From JANSWY01 sp965228955 (lineage in GTDB: Bacteria > Bacteroidota > Bacteroidia > Cytophagales > Cyclobacteriaceae): 64,000 nucleotides of DNA. Below the pieces are notes generated by a model. The model was not told the origin of the DNA. It did not search any database and saw nothing but the letters and a program-made list of their open reading frames with translations. Location of the stretch: positions 434,001 to 498,000 of the forward strand of contig OZ245848.1 of NCBI GenBank assembly GCA_965228955.1, given 5' to 3'. The translations under genes and the position numbers were made by a program. Every line of letters starts with the position of its first letter. Within the stretch, counting starts at the first letter, position 1. Of the stretch, positions 25,589-34,871 are shown in pieces.

Positions 25589-28500
25589 TTAGCGAAGTAG
25601 TATCAACCTTCCGACAGCATTTTCAAAGAATCCGTAGGCATCCTGATCATCATTCCTACCGATGAATACTTTGTAGAAGTACATACCGTTTGTTAAGGGT
25701 AACCCAGTATTATCAGTTCCATCCCAAATGAAAGGTGTGGTTACCTGCCCCACATTCATAATATCCGGATCATCTATAGTGATTTCTCGAATAAGAGTTC
25801 CTCTTAGAGATAGAATCTGAATTCTAATGAAGTCTGGAGCCACACTACCGGTTGCGTTGAAAGAGAACCTTACACCATTTGAAAAAGGGTTAGGGAAAGC
25901 TTTCAAGTCTGAAATAAAAGGGAGGCTGTTTACAGAAAAATTAGTTTCAAATGGATCTCCAATTTGGTTTCCCGAAGCGTCCTCTGCCTGGATTTGAACT
26001 CCATGCTCACCATCCTCCAAATCACTTAAACTAAATGTTAATTTAAAATCTGAAGTTTCACTTGCTGGCTCCCATGATAATCTGGAATCACTGAAGTAGA
26101 TCTGGGTGAAATCGCACCCACTGTCACATGGAGGCTTGTAATAAACCAAAATTCCAATTGTATCTTGTTTCAATAGGAATGGGTTTTCGTCCCAGATTTT
26201 GGCAATTACCGTTGGATTGGCAGAAACTAATTCCCCATTTTGGATGTGTCTGCCATCCACAGTAACATCTAAAATGGGATTGATCTCATCACGCTCAACT
26301 TCAATAAGGCTGGTATACCTTAATGAATTATTGATTAGGTATAATTCTGGTACGCCGTTGGTGTTAACATCCACAGTTAAGTCGTTTAAACCATCAAACC
26401 CAATGGTCTCAAAATCAAACTCAAACAAAGTTGTGTCCCCTGGGAGAGGAGCATCTATCATAATGGTATCTTGAACGTTAGTTCGGCTAGGCTGATTAAA
26501 ATAGCTGTACACAACTTCCAAAGGCCCCTCAAATGGGATGTCTCCGTAATTGTAAAACCCAAATGAATTTGTTACAATCTCTCCTTCCTTAACAAATAAG
26601 TTATCATTAAAACTGATAAGCAGGGCATCTGGAGTTTCCTCATAAAGCACTTTCCACTGATCAAGTTGAGGAGCTGTTTGTTCTGTTTCGTCAATGATTG
26701 TTAAGTCTAGCTCCAAATATTGATAATCGTTGCTGGATACCGTACTAATGTCTCTTTCTGTTTCCACAATATCTGAAATGATTTCAGTTCTGATGTTATC
26801 AGTATCTAGTCCTATTATTGAGCTCTCAAAACTGTCTGTTCCCTCTGTGTTAATTGATTGTTCAAAACTGATCCAGCTTGTGGCGGGACCAATTTTGAGT
26901 GACTTAATTGAACCCAGACCATCACTACCTGAGATGTTAATTTCATTTTGTAGTACCTGCTGTAGAATTGGATCGGAGGATCCGTTTTCCGATATTATCA
27001 GAGCTGTTCCAGGTGCACTACCTTTCTTGCCTTGTATAATGAAAGGTTGTCCGTCTGTCAATAAATCAATACTGGATGACGCAATACCTATTTCCTCTAA
27101 TTTTAAACGCAGATCAGTATCCCATTGACTGAAGTTGACTCTTCCCATATTAAACAGGAGCACCTGATCCCCCTCTTTTGCATTATCAATTAGTTGGGTA
27201 AGGTGTTGAGTTGAGTTGTTGCTGGTGGTTGTATCAATACCAGTAACATCTCGCTCTAAAAGGTTGTAAATGACTTGAGGTCGTTTTCCACAAACCAATC
27301 TGTTGAGCACATCCGCCCCATTGATTGGGATTGCTTGATAGGGCTGAGTAGACCTTCTATCAAAGACCATGACATTTAAGGTGTTATTAGCACATGGTGC
27401 GAATTCACTTACACTTACTACAGTGTAATCAAATTCATTGATAATTACGTCTACATCATCCGATGTGAGGCCAGACTCACTTCCATGTGTCGTTATATCA
27501 ATTGAAGTGTTCGTGGTTTGAAACTCCCAGAGTTTATTGTCTTGTAAGTTTACGCCACTATTAATCAATTTCTCAAGTTGTGCCCGTGAACTTTGCATCC
27601 ATCCTTTTGGACTTGACTCAATGTATGTGAAGCTACTTTCAACCCATTCATCGCTTTCAGTTGAAGTAGGATCCTGCAAACTGGTTCTCCAATAGAATAC
27701 AGTACCATCTTGCAAATCGGTAATATTGAAATCCAATGACCATTCTGCAATCAGATTAGTGAGAATTACATTTTCTCTTTTCCATGCACTTGAGAAATCA
27801 GAAGTTGTATCTATTTCAATAAGAATGTTTCTTTCTTCACTTAACAGGCTAGAGGTTTGAAATATCAAATCAACGGACTCTTCAGGAACAATTCCAAAGT
27901 TGGTGGGATATAAGTTGGTGGTACTCCCGGAGAATATATCGAGATTAACCACAACTGAGTTGTTACCCTCATTTAGTTCTTCTGTATTGTTTTGAGGATC
28001 GATGAATATTTCAAATCTACTGGTCCCGCTTTCATTTAGAAGCGGATCACGATAAATGACATAATTGAGCGTGTCCTGATATAAAACCCGATCAAAGGAT
28101 TGAGGGTCATAAGTAATTACAGTTCCATCTTCCAACGTCCTGATTGCTGATACCTCAAGATCTTCAGAAACAGACCTTCCAAAATTTTTGACAATAACTT
28201 CGATGTAAAATGAATCTGTCTCCGCAAGAATTAATTCGTCATTGAATGATTTAAAATCAACATCATCTGCTTGAATGTCATAATCAGGCTGTTGAGCTCC
28301 AAATATCTGAATAGCTGGGTCTCCATTAAGAATAAATTGCTGAACCTGTGCAATTGATGTCTCGCTATTCCCATATAAGTTGATAAACTCACGACCCGAT
28401 AGCTGCATAGCGTCCCCAATACCAGTTCCAAATGATGATTCCTCGCTGAATGAATAACGATAGAATAGATCTGAGAACCTTTTCAAGTTAGTAGAGAAAG

Positions 28501-30598
28501 CCAGGCCTGCGCTAGCAATAAATCCAACAGCTCCCAAATCTGGAGTTAGAATCCAGTCATCTCCCCAGCCCACAAAGTCTGAAGCATTGTAAACCGCCCC
28601 AGCATTACAACCATTGACCAGGAATACTGGATATTTCCCTTGATTTCTATATGCAAAAACTGGATCTGAAACGTTTCCAATTTCTATATCGCTACTGTAA
28701 CTGCTGGAATGGCCAAAGAATGTCACCAACGAAACTCCGTCATTAACCACCCCGGTCACATTGATGAATTCGGTTTCATCAGTAGTATTTTTAGAGAACG
28801 AACTATTTTGGCCACCCATAAAATCTCCAGTAACCACTTCTTCAAAATCGTCAATAAATCCTCTGAATGAATCCTGTTCAGAGACGAATTTCCCACCACT
28901 CAAGTGGAGTGTGTTTTTTAGCCAAAAATCACTGTACGGAGTAGCTTCCTTTTCAATTACTTTGTTGAGATAACTGGTGATTTGAGATGTTTCCAATACA
29001 TTAATTCGTCCTGTTGGGATTTCTGATTCATATTGGGAATCATTAAGTCCTGCAGTAAAAGGAATGTCGCCTCCAGGTAAGCCAAACGTAGGGACATAGT
29101 TAACATAATCCAATGAGTTAGGGTCTTTTCGGTAATAATCTGCAGCAACTGTAACGCCTTTCCCAATGATAAACATATACCTAGGGTCTCCACCATCAAG
29201 CATATAATCAGCAAACCTTCGAATGGCTAAAGGGGACGGATCTCCATAGTTGAATTGATTGAATAAGTCTTGAATTTCTGCAATATAAACAGAATAAGAA
29301 CCTCCGTTTTCACTTTCTCTGTAGTTAGCATACTGCTGCACAGGGTCACCTCCAGTACGCAATGCTGGGTTTGAGATTATAAGGTAGTTATATTGTGCTG
29401 GATCAATATTGTCAAAAGATACTTCATTAATCTCGTCAATGCTGGTTGTAGTACTATAGGCAAATAAATTTCTTTCAACAGCAGTATTTCTTATGACTCC
29501 AATAAATTGAGAGCCTGATTGATTTACTCCGATTTTGATGGGCTCATTGTCAGCTGTAATGTCCAATAGTGCTGTATTGCTTGGAGGATTGGTGACGCGG
29601 ATAAAAGACTTACCAGAAGTATTAGCCTCCAAATTAAAATACTTCTCCTCTTCAGAATCCATTTCAAATTGCTCAGATAGAGTTATTTCGATTGATGCTA
29701 TAGAAATTCTGTCAGCTGCCCCACCTACTCCCAGAGGAGTGATTTGAACAGCGAACGAACCATTATCACCAAAATCTGACCACTGCAGGTTTGACTCAAA
29801 AGAATTAGCGGTGAAACCAGAGAAGTTTACTGTATTTAAAGTTCTAAGCGAACCGAGACTTGAGCCAACTTCAATTTGCACAGCGTGAGTAAGGTTATTA
29901 CCTCCAACTATTTGCAATTGAATAGTGGGATTTGGCCCCTCTTTCAGAAGATTTGGAAATGAATACTCATATGAAGAAGCTTGATTACGCTGGAAGAAAG
30001 TCCCAGTCCAGCCTTCTCCAAAATCATAACGACTAGAAAGAATCACATTGTCATTACCATATTTAGCTCCTTGTGCATAATCCGAGTTAAAAACATTGAC
30101 TTCATTTCGTAGATGATAATTTTCTGCAGGAATTCCACTTGTGTTAGCCTCGGTATAGTCATCCATTCTTAGTCCATCCTGATTGTTGAGGTAATAAGTA
30201 AGGAAGTATGAAGCGGAATCACTAAACAAGCTATATTCTGGGTTTATTTGAGCATCCGGAACTACATATAGTTCAGTATCACCTGCTCCATCATTAGCTT
30301 TTGCGTAAAAATTGATTGATTCAATAGTTCCATCAGCTTGTGTAGCTACATCTAAAGCGATTTCTTCTCCTCTTCTAAATATTTGAATTCTTGATGCCGG
30401 AACACTCGCAACAGGAAACCCGGAGTTAGATAATGTATTACGATCAATCACATACACACCTGTCTCTGCTACTTTAAATTGGTAATAAGACTGGTTGAAG
30501 TTTATCCATTCATTACCATATGGTTGAGCTACAGCAGAGGACCATACTGGTATCATCAGAATGGTACATACAATAAGTTTAATCAAGTGGTTTGTCAT
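25589..30598 (-). CDS. Giant C25 (gingipain-family) peptidase, PorU2-like
   Basis: Exported multi-domain protein, about 1669 residues. Numbered from the ATG at 30598 (which gives a signal peptide ending near AVAQ; the frame is open to 30634), the catalytic dyad is His 630 in FFGHSS and Cys 664 in VNGCNAG; the 34-residue spacing is close to that in gingipain RgpB. A CARDB-like domain (about 780-890) and long beta-sandwich regions follow, and the C-terminus (about 1580-1669, ending SLRGTL..NGMYFYKVF) is a FlgD-like Ig fold, possibly a T9SS sorting domain. PorU is the T9SS sortase; this longer type is commonly called PorU2 in Cytophagales. Role as sortase or secreted peptidase is inference. Confidence 0.88.
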   Translation of the reverse strand: MTNHLIKLIVCTILMIPVWSSAVAQPYGNEWINFNQSYYQFKVAETGVYVIDRNTLSNSGFPVASVPASRIQIFRRGEEIALDVATQADGTIESINFYAKANDGAGDTELYVVPDAQINPEYSLFSDSASYFLTYYLNNQDGLRMDDYTEANTSGIPAENYHLRNEVNVFNSDYAQGAKYGNDNVILSSRYDFGEGWTGTFFQRNQASSYEYSFPNLLKEGPNPTIQLQIVGGNNLTHAVQIEVGSSLGSLRTLNTVNFSGFTANSFESNLQWSDFGDNGSFAVQITPLGVGGAADRISIASIEITLSEQFEMDSEEEKYFNLEANTSGKSFIRVTNPPSNTALLDITADNEPIKIGVNQSGSQFIGVIRNTAVERNLFAYSTTTSIDEINEVSFDNIDPAQYNYLIISNPALRTGGDPVQQYANYRESENGGSYSVYIAEIQDLFNQFNYGDPSPLAIRRFADYMLDGGDPRYMFIIGKGVTVAADYYRKDPNSLDYVNYVPTFGLPGGDIPFTAGLNDSQYESEIPTGRINVLETSQITSYLNKVIEKEATPYSDFWLKNTLHLSGGKFVSEQDSFRGFIDDFEEVVTGDFMGGQNSSFSKNTTDETEFINVTGVVNDGVSLVTFFGHSSSYSSDIEIGNVSDPVFAYRNQGKYPVFLVNGCNAGAVYNASDFVGWGDDWILTPDLGAVGFIASAGLAFSTNLKRFSDLFYRYSFSEESSFGTGIGDAMQLSGREFINLYGNSETSIAQVQQFILNGDPAIQIFGAQQPDYDIQADDVDFKSFNDELILAETDSFYIEVIVKNFGRSVSEDLEVSAIRTLEDGTVITYDPQSFDRVLYQDTLNYVIYRDPLLNESGTSRFEIFIDPQNNTEELNEGNNSVVVNLDIFSGSTTNLYPTNFGIVPEESVDLIFQTSSLLSEERNILIEIDTTSDFSSAWKRENVILTNLIAEWSLDFNITDLQDGTVFYWRTSLQDPTSTESDEWVESSFTYIESSPKGWMQSSRAQLEKLINSGVNLQDNKLWEFQTTNTSIDITTHGSESGLTSDDVDVIINEFDYTVVSVSEFAPCANNTLNVMVFDRRSTQPYQAIPINGADVLNRLVCGKRPQVIYNLLERDVTGIDTTTSNNSTQHLTQLIDNAKEGDQVLLFNMGRVNFSQWDTDLRLKLEEIGIASSSIDLLTDGQPFIIQGKKGSAPGTALIISENGSSDPILQQVLQNEINISGSDGLGSIKSLKIGPATSWISFEQSINTEGTDSFESSIIGLDTDNIRTEIISDIVETERDISTVSSNDYQYLELDLTIIDETEQTAPQLDQWKVLYEETPDALLISFNDNLFVKEGEIVTNSFGFYNYGDIPFEGPLEVVYSYFNQPSRTNVQDTIMIDAPLPGDTTLFEFDFETIGFDGLNDLTVDVNTNGVPELYLINNSLRYTSLIEVERDEINPILDVTVDGRHIQNGELVSANPTVIAKIWDENPFLLKQDTIGILVYYKPPCDSGCDFTQIYFSDSRLSWEPASETSDFKLTFSLSDLEDGEHGVQIQAEDASGNQIGDPFETNFSVNSLPFISDLKAFPNPFSNGVRFSFNATGSVAPDFIRIQILSLRGTLIREITIDDPDIMNVGQVTTPFIWDGTDNTGLPLTNGMYFYKVFIGRNDDQDAYGFFENAVGRLILLR

Positions 30599-30949
30599 CT
30601 TTAACATTACTCTAACAACGAAATTAGCCATCATTTGCTATTAATAGAACACTGCTAATTCAATATTTGTCTCACATTTCGACGATTGCGGACAATTGAC
30701 CTATTAAAACTATGAGTAGATCATGATTGTTGATTGCGACCAGCCATTTTGTAACGATTAAATAGAGCAATTACCCTGCGTCAAATTTTCCAAAATTGCA
30801 CATTAAATATAATTATATAAATATAAAACATAATAAAATAAAGAAAATACAATACAAGCTAATATTTTTTACTTAGTACTTGGTCTTGCAAGGTACTTTG
30901 CACGTATACTTGTGCAAAGGTCAAAAACTCATTTTTTAAAATATGTACA
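30599..30949. other. Divergent intergenic region between peptidase and PadR gene
   Basis: AT-rich (especially 30795-30860) and without gene-like features. It holds the 8-8 inverted repeat at 30896-30919 described separately. No -33/-7 pair for the peptidase is convincing. Confidence 0.6.
30896..30919. promoter_or_regulatory. Inverted repeat upstream of PadR gene (candidate operator)
   Basis: CTTTGCAC (30896-30903) and GTGCAAAG (30912-30919) form a perfect inverted repeat with an eight-base spacer, 31 bases before the PadR ATG. PadR-type repressors often bind their own promoter at such palindromes. Another near-palindrome, CTTGCAAG, lies at 30885-30892. Confidence 0.5.
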
Positions 30950-31291
30950 ATGAACATCGAAAATACACAGGTGCAGATGCGAAAGGGAATACTGGAATTT
31001 TGCGTACTGCACATTATATCCAGAGGTGAGGTGTATGCTTCAGATATGCTGGTGGAATTAACTTCAGCAAAGATCATGGTTGTGGAGGGTACTTTGTATC
31101 CGTTACTCACCAGGTTACGAAAAGCAGGTTTGGTAGATTACAAGTGGGTGGAGTCAAGCTCCGGTCCACCACGTAAGTACTACACATTAACAGAACTTGG
31201 TCAGGAATTTCTTGACAGACTAGGAGAAACCTGGACAGAATTATCGGCTTCTACAGGTCAAATCATTTCTAACAACAACCATAATAACTAA
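30950..31291 (+). CDS. PadR-family transcriptional regulator
   Basis: A 113-residue DNA-binding regulator. It starts MNIENTQVQMRKGILEFCVLHIISRGEVYASDM and contains VEGTLYPLLTRLRKAGLVDYKW followed by GPPRKYYTLTELG, the PadR winged-helix signature. It lacks the long C-terminal coiled-coil of PadR-s2 types, so is the short PadR form. It lies 9 bases before the PspC-GIN membrane protein gene and is almost surely co-transcribed with it; the palindrome at 30896-30919 would allow autorepression. The effector is unknown; relatives respond to envelope stress or phenolics. Confidence 0.9.
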   Translation: MNIENTQVQMRKGILEFCVLHIISRGEVYASDMLVELTSAKIMVVEGTLYPLLTRLRKAGLVDYKWVESSSGPPRKYYTLTELGQEFLDRLGETWTELSASTGQIISNNNHNN

Positions 31292-31300
31292 GTACTAATC

Positions 31301-33799
31301 ATGAAAAAGAATATAAGCATAAACATAAGCGGGATCATATTCCATATAGAGGAGGATGGCTATGACCGTTTAAGTAATTATCTGGAATCTATCCAGAAGT
31401 ATTTTTCGCACTATGAGGAAAGTAAGGAAATACTGGAGGATATCGAAAGCAGGATTGCTGAGATTTTTCTTGCAAAACTTACAGATGACAAGCAGGTCAT
31501 TACATCCGAGGATGTAGAAAGTCTCATCACTACGATGGGTACAATTGCAGATTTTGATGCTACAATTGATGTAGATGAAGAAGATTTGGTAGAAGAAACT
31601 GTTGAAGACTCTACAACTTCTCAATCAAGTGGCAATTCAAGTGAAGAAAAGAAATCGTCAACATCTTCATCAAAGTCTAAGAGATTAACAAGAGCGAAGA
31701 ATAAGAGAGTTATTGGTGGAGTGGCGGCTGGTTTGGCGCATTATTTTAATATCGACCCAATTTGGGTTAGGTTAATATTTATTGCGTTTTTCGTGAACCT
31801 ATTCTTCGGAAGCTTCATGTTGCTTACCCTAATAGCATATATAATTCTTTGGATCGTAATGCCAGAGGAGGAGATTGAGGAAGATGAAAAGTCCAAAAAG
31901 CTCTATCGCGATTCGGAAGATCGTGTTCTGGGAGGTGTAGCATCAGGTCTGGCGGCTTACTTCGGAACAGATGTTATCGTGATCAGAATCTTATTTGTGC
32001 TCTCAATATTTTTAGGAGGGTCCGGGTTCTTTATCTATTTAGTGCTTTGGATTATCACACCAGAGGCAACAACAATTACAGAGAAAATGCAAATGCAGGG
32101 TGAGCCTGTAACACTTTCGAATATTGAAAGCAATATCAAAGAGAGTCTCGATGTAAAAGAAGGTGAGGAGAATGTCCTTGTTAAAATTCTACTTTTCCCC
32201 TTTAGAGTTATTGCAGCGGTGATTTCTGGATTAGGAAAAGCACTTGGTCCATTAGCCAGGTTTGCTGTTGATATTATCAGAGTATTTATTGGTGCTATCC
32301 TTTTCATAGTAGGACTATCCGCAGCTATATCAATGGTTGTTGCTGTTGCTACTTTCTTCGGAGTATCTGGTGAGTGGTCTGAGATGGTAAGAATGGGTGA
32401 CATTCCGGAACCATTTGTTACCATGAGAACAATGTTCCCGGATGTTACGGTGATATTCGGATTTCTTTCGGGAATTATTCCAGCCTTAATCCTAATTATG
32501 GCAGGTATATCAATAATGGTGAACAAGATGGTCATCAAGGGATACGCTATCTGGTCATTCTTAGGACTTTGGTTGATTGGTTTAGTAGGACTTGCTATCA
32601 CCGTTCCTTCAGCGATTTACAATATGCATGAAGATGGATATATCAAAGAAACAAAAGAATACAAACTAGAAGAAGGCACTCCATACTTAACAGTGAACTT
32701 CTTAGAAAGAAAAGATTCAGGAGCAAGATTGAAATTAAGAGGACATGAGGGACCAGACTTTAAATTGTTAACAGAATTCAGCGCAAACGGTAAAGACAGA
32801 GAAGACGCAAAGGATAACGCTAGCATGATGACCTATACCGTAGAACAAAAGGATAGCGTATTCACCTTCGATTCAAACTATAAGATCAAGGATATCGATG
32901 AATTCCAATACAGATTCCAGGAAGTTAGTGCGATATTCTATATCCCTTATAATACCGTGTTCAGAATGGACCAAGATTTAGATGAGATTTTACACAACAC
33001 ACTAAACCTGAATGGTTACAGTTCATATCAAATTAGTGGAAATGATTGGGTATTTACTGAAGAAGGAATCTCTTGTCTGACATGTGAACCAGTTGATGCT
33101 GACAGAGACAGATATATTCCTGGTTCTGATAGAAGGGATTTTGATATGGACAATTACAGCGGTGAGTTGACTACATACGAATTTTCAAACTTCAACAGAA
33201 TAAAAGCAAATGGATTATTTGAGATAAAGGTCATCCAGACGGATTCTTTCAATGTGCAAGTATCTGGACCTTCTCATGTAATGGATGATGTCGATATTTT
33301 TGAAAACAATGGCAAGCTAGTATTTGATTACGACGGTGATTGGGATTGGTGGAAGAGAAGAAGTAGATATTCCAAGGTTGGAGTTACTATTTCAATGCCT
33401 GAATTGCAGTCGGTTGATTTATCTGGTGCCAGCAAAATGTATATCGAAAGCTTTGAGGCCTCTGACATGTCAGTTGATGTAAGTGGTGCTTCCTTTTTCC
33501 AGGCCAACATGGTGTCTGATGAATTAAGCATCGATATGGCAGGGGCCTCCAAAATCAACTTAAGAGGTAAAACCAGAACCTTAAATGCTGACATCAGCGG
33601 AGCATCCAATCTGGAGGCGGAGAATCTGGATGCAGATTATGTTGATTTGGAAGCAAGTGGAGCTTCAAGAGCGAAAGTAATTGGCTCCAAGGAAATTGAA
33701 ATTGATGCTGGTGGAGCAAGTCAGGTGAAATATGGTGGTACTGGCAATACGGATATAAGTAAAGGAGGAGGAAGCAGTGTAAAAAAAGGATCCTTTTAA
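31301..33799 (+). CDS. PspC-GIN membrane protein (two PspC domains, DUF2807)
   Basis: An 832-residue envelope protein. It has a cytosolic N-terminal part (about 1-125, with a Ser/Glu linker), two PspC domains (about 127-192 and 200-258, each with KNKRVIGGVAAGLA / EDRVLGGVASGLA and hydrophobic helices), more membrane segments (to about 450), then a beta-rich domain and a C-terminal GIN/DUF2807 beta-helix (about 627-830) with repeated SGAS/AGAS turns. Such fusions couple PadR-type regulators to an envelope sensor in Bacteroidota. The Asp/Ser-rich repeats (VDLSGASKM, ADISGASNLEA) suggest a beta-solenoid. Function in membrane-stress sensing is inferred from domains, not shown. Confidence 0.82.
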   Translation: MKKNISINISGIIFHIEEDGYDRLSNYLESIQKYFSHYEESKEILEDIESRIAEIFLAKLTDDKQVITSEDVESLITTMGTIADFDATIDVDEEDLVEETVEDSTTSQSSGNSSEEKKSSTSSSKSKRLTRAKNKRVIGGVAAGLAHYFNIDPIWVRLIFIAFFVNLFFGSFMLLTLIAYIILWIVMPEEEIEEDEKSKKLYRDSEDRVLGGVASGLAAYFGTDVIVIRILFVLSIFLGGSGFFIYLVLWIITPEATTITEKMQMQGEPVTLSNIESNIKESLDVKEGEENVLVKILLFPFRVIAAVISGLGKALGPLARFAVDIIRVFIGAILFIVGLSAAISMVVAVATFFGVSGEWSEMVRMGDIPEPFVTMRTMFPDVTVIFGFLSGIIPALILIMAGISIMVNKMVIKGYAIWSFLGLWLIGLVGLAITVPSAIYNMHEDGYIKETKEYKLEEGTPYLTVNFLERKDSGARLKLRGHEGPDFKLLTEFSANGKDREDAKDNASMMTYTVEQKDSVFTFDSNYKIKDIDEFQYRFQEVSAIFYIPYNTVFRMDQDLDEILHNTLNLNGYSSYQISGNDWVFTEEGISCLTCEPVDADRDRYIPGSDRRDFDMDNYSGELTTYEFSNFNRIKANGLFEIKVIQTDSFNVQVSGPSHVMDDVDIFENNGKLVFDYDGDWDWWKRRSRYSKVGVTISMPELQSVDLSGASKMYIESFEASDMSVDVSGASFFQANMVSDELSIDMAGASKINLRGKTRTLNADISGASNLEAENLDADYVDLEASGASRAKVIGSKEIEIDAGGASQVKYGGTGNTDISKGGGSSVKKGSF

Positions 33800-33833
33800 A
33801 AATATAAAACTGGGATAAACCCAAGGTCAAAAA

Positions 33834-33884
33834 CCTACCTGCATGCTGTAGCTGAAGCTTTAGCATAAGTGACCGGCAGGCAGG
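33834..33884. repeat. Nested imperfect inverted repeats (REP-like)
   Basis: CCTACCTGC (33834-33842) pairs 8 of 9 with GCAGGCAGG (33876-33884). Inside, TGCTGTAGCT (33844-33853) pairs 8 of 10 with AGCTTTAGCA (33856-33865). It lies between the PspC-GIN stop and its terminator and resembles small palindromic repeats scattered in some Bacteroidota genomes; this window alone has only one copy. Confidence 0.35.
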
Positions 33885-33914
33885 CTCTCAAAACTCAAAG
33901 TGAAAGTCGACTAA

Positions 33915-33941
33915 GGTCTCGCAATTAGCGGGACCTTTTTT
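33915..33941 (+). terminator. Intrinsic terminator of the PadR/PspC-GIN operon
   Basis: GGTCTCGC (33915-33922) pairs with GCGGGACC (33928-33935), one G-T wobble, loop AATTA, followed by TTTTTT. It lies just before the convergent GNAT gene. Confidence 0.85.
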
Positions 33942-33943
33942 AT

Positions 33944-34384
33944 TTATGATTTAACCATATCAATATGTGGAATATCATCCTCCAGATATTCCTCACTTGT
34001 TTTTTCAAACCCATGGGATTCATAGAATTTTTGAAGATAAGTCTGAGCTGATATTTTAATTGGTTGTTTACCAAACCGATCATGGACTGCTTCAATACTG
34101 GCATCAATTATTTGATGACCATAACCAAATTTACGATGTTCCTGATGGACAGCAACCCGGCCTATACTTGGTTGCTCAAAATAATCACCCGCATCAAACA
34201 TTCTGGTATAGGCAACAAGAACTCCATTATTCGTCCCTAATACATGCAGTGCTTTTTGATCTTTGTTATCAATGTCTGGGTAAGGGCATTCTTGTTCAAC
34301 TACAAAAATGTCGCACCTTAGCTTCAAAATCTGATATAATTCTGTGATGCTCAATTCATCAAATCTCTTGACTTGTACCTCCAT
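33944..34384 (-). CDS. ElaA-like GNAT N-acetyltransferase
   Basis: A cytosolic acetyl-CoA-dependent N-acetyltransferase of about 146 residues. The GNAT signature is visible as SIGRVAVHQEHRKFGYGHQIIDASIEA (about residues 73-99; the pyrophosphate loop is RKFGYG), and the front FDELSITELYQILKLRCDIFVVEQECPYPDIDNKD is a classical ElaA-type start. A TTG start at 34399 adds five residues; ATG at 34384 is preferred. The natural acceptor is unknown. It stands alone in reverse orientation. Confidence 0.88.
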   Translation of the reverse strand: MEVQVKRFDELSITELYQILKLRCDIFVVEQECPYPDIDNKDQKALHVLGTNNGVLVAYTRMFDAGDYFEQPSIGRVAVHQEHRKFGYGHQIIDASIEAVHDRFGKQPIKISAQTYLQKFYESHGFEKTSEEYLEDDIPHIDMVKS

Positions 34385-34405
34385 TTCACGAAGATACAAA
34401 ACACA

Positions 34406-34867
34406 TTAACTTGGATCTATTTCATCAAGTGTTCTGTACAAGATTTTTCTGGCATTTGCAGCTTTTAGCTTTTCCTGAATGTCTGCAACTAGTCCCATTT
34501 CTACTTCAGCGTCTGCTTTCAACAGAATTATCATTTGGTCCTGATATATTTCTGGCATTTCATCTCTTTTGTTAGAAACCCATTGAGGTATATGATCAAG
34601 ATTGATGAGATGGTCGTCTACAGCTATTTTGGGTTGGCTACCCAGCTCTGACTGTATAGGAACACCTACTCTGATCTCATGAACCAGCGTTTTTCTCTGA
34701 ACTTTTGTGAGTTCCTGTGCTTTTGGGATCTCAGTTTGGACTTTAGGGTCGACTGTTCGGATAGTAGCACTCACCATGAAGAAGAACAACATCATAAACA
34801 CAATGTCAGGTAGTGCAGCTGTAGAGATCTCTTGTTTGCCTTTGGTTTTTTTTCTGAATTTGCTCAT
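34406..34867 (-). CDS. ExbD/TolR-family biopolymer transport protein (second copy)
   Basis: A 153-residue ExbD/TolR-type protein: short cytosolic tail, one membrane helix (IVFMMLFFFMVSATI, about 21-35) and a periplasmic domain. The conserved Asp for proton coupling lies at the start of the helix (ALPDIVFMM). It follows the first ExbD gene with a 4-base gap if the start is ATG at 34867; a longer start at 34894 would overlap. Energises TonB-like or gliding/secretion machinery via the proton gradient; which one is unclear because ExbB is not adjacent. Confidence 0.82.
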   Translation of the reverse strand: MSKFRKKTKGKQEISTAALPDIVFMMLFFFMVSATIRTVDPKVQTEIPKAQELTKVQRKTLVHEIRVGVPIQSELGSQPKIAVDDHLINLDHIPQWVSNKRDEMPEIYQDQMIILLKADAEVEMGLVADIQEKLKAANARKILYRTLDEIDPS

Positions 34868-34871
34868 GTCT

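Noticed and set aside
26730..27128. 132-codon plus-strand frame within the C25 peptidase gene
   Set aside because: Low-complexity Ser/Leu composition typical of the reverse strand of a Ser/Asp-rich gene; no domain.
32035..32601. 188-codon antisense frame inside the PspC-GIN gene
   Set aside because: It is the complement of membrane-helix codons in a gene with strong domain evidence; its own translation has no recognisable fold and no independent start context.
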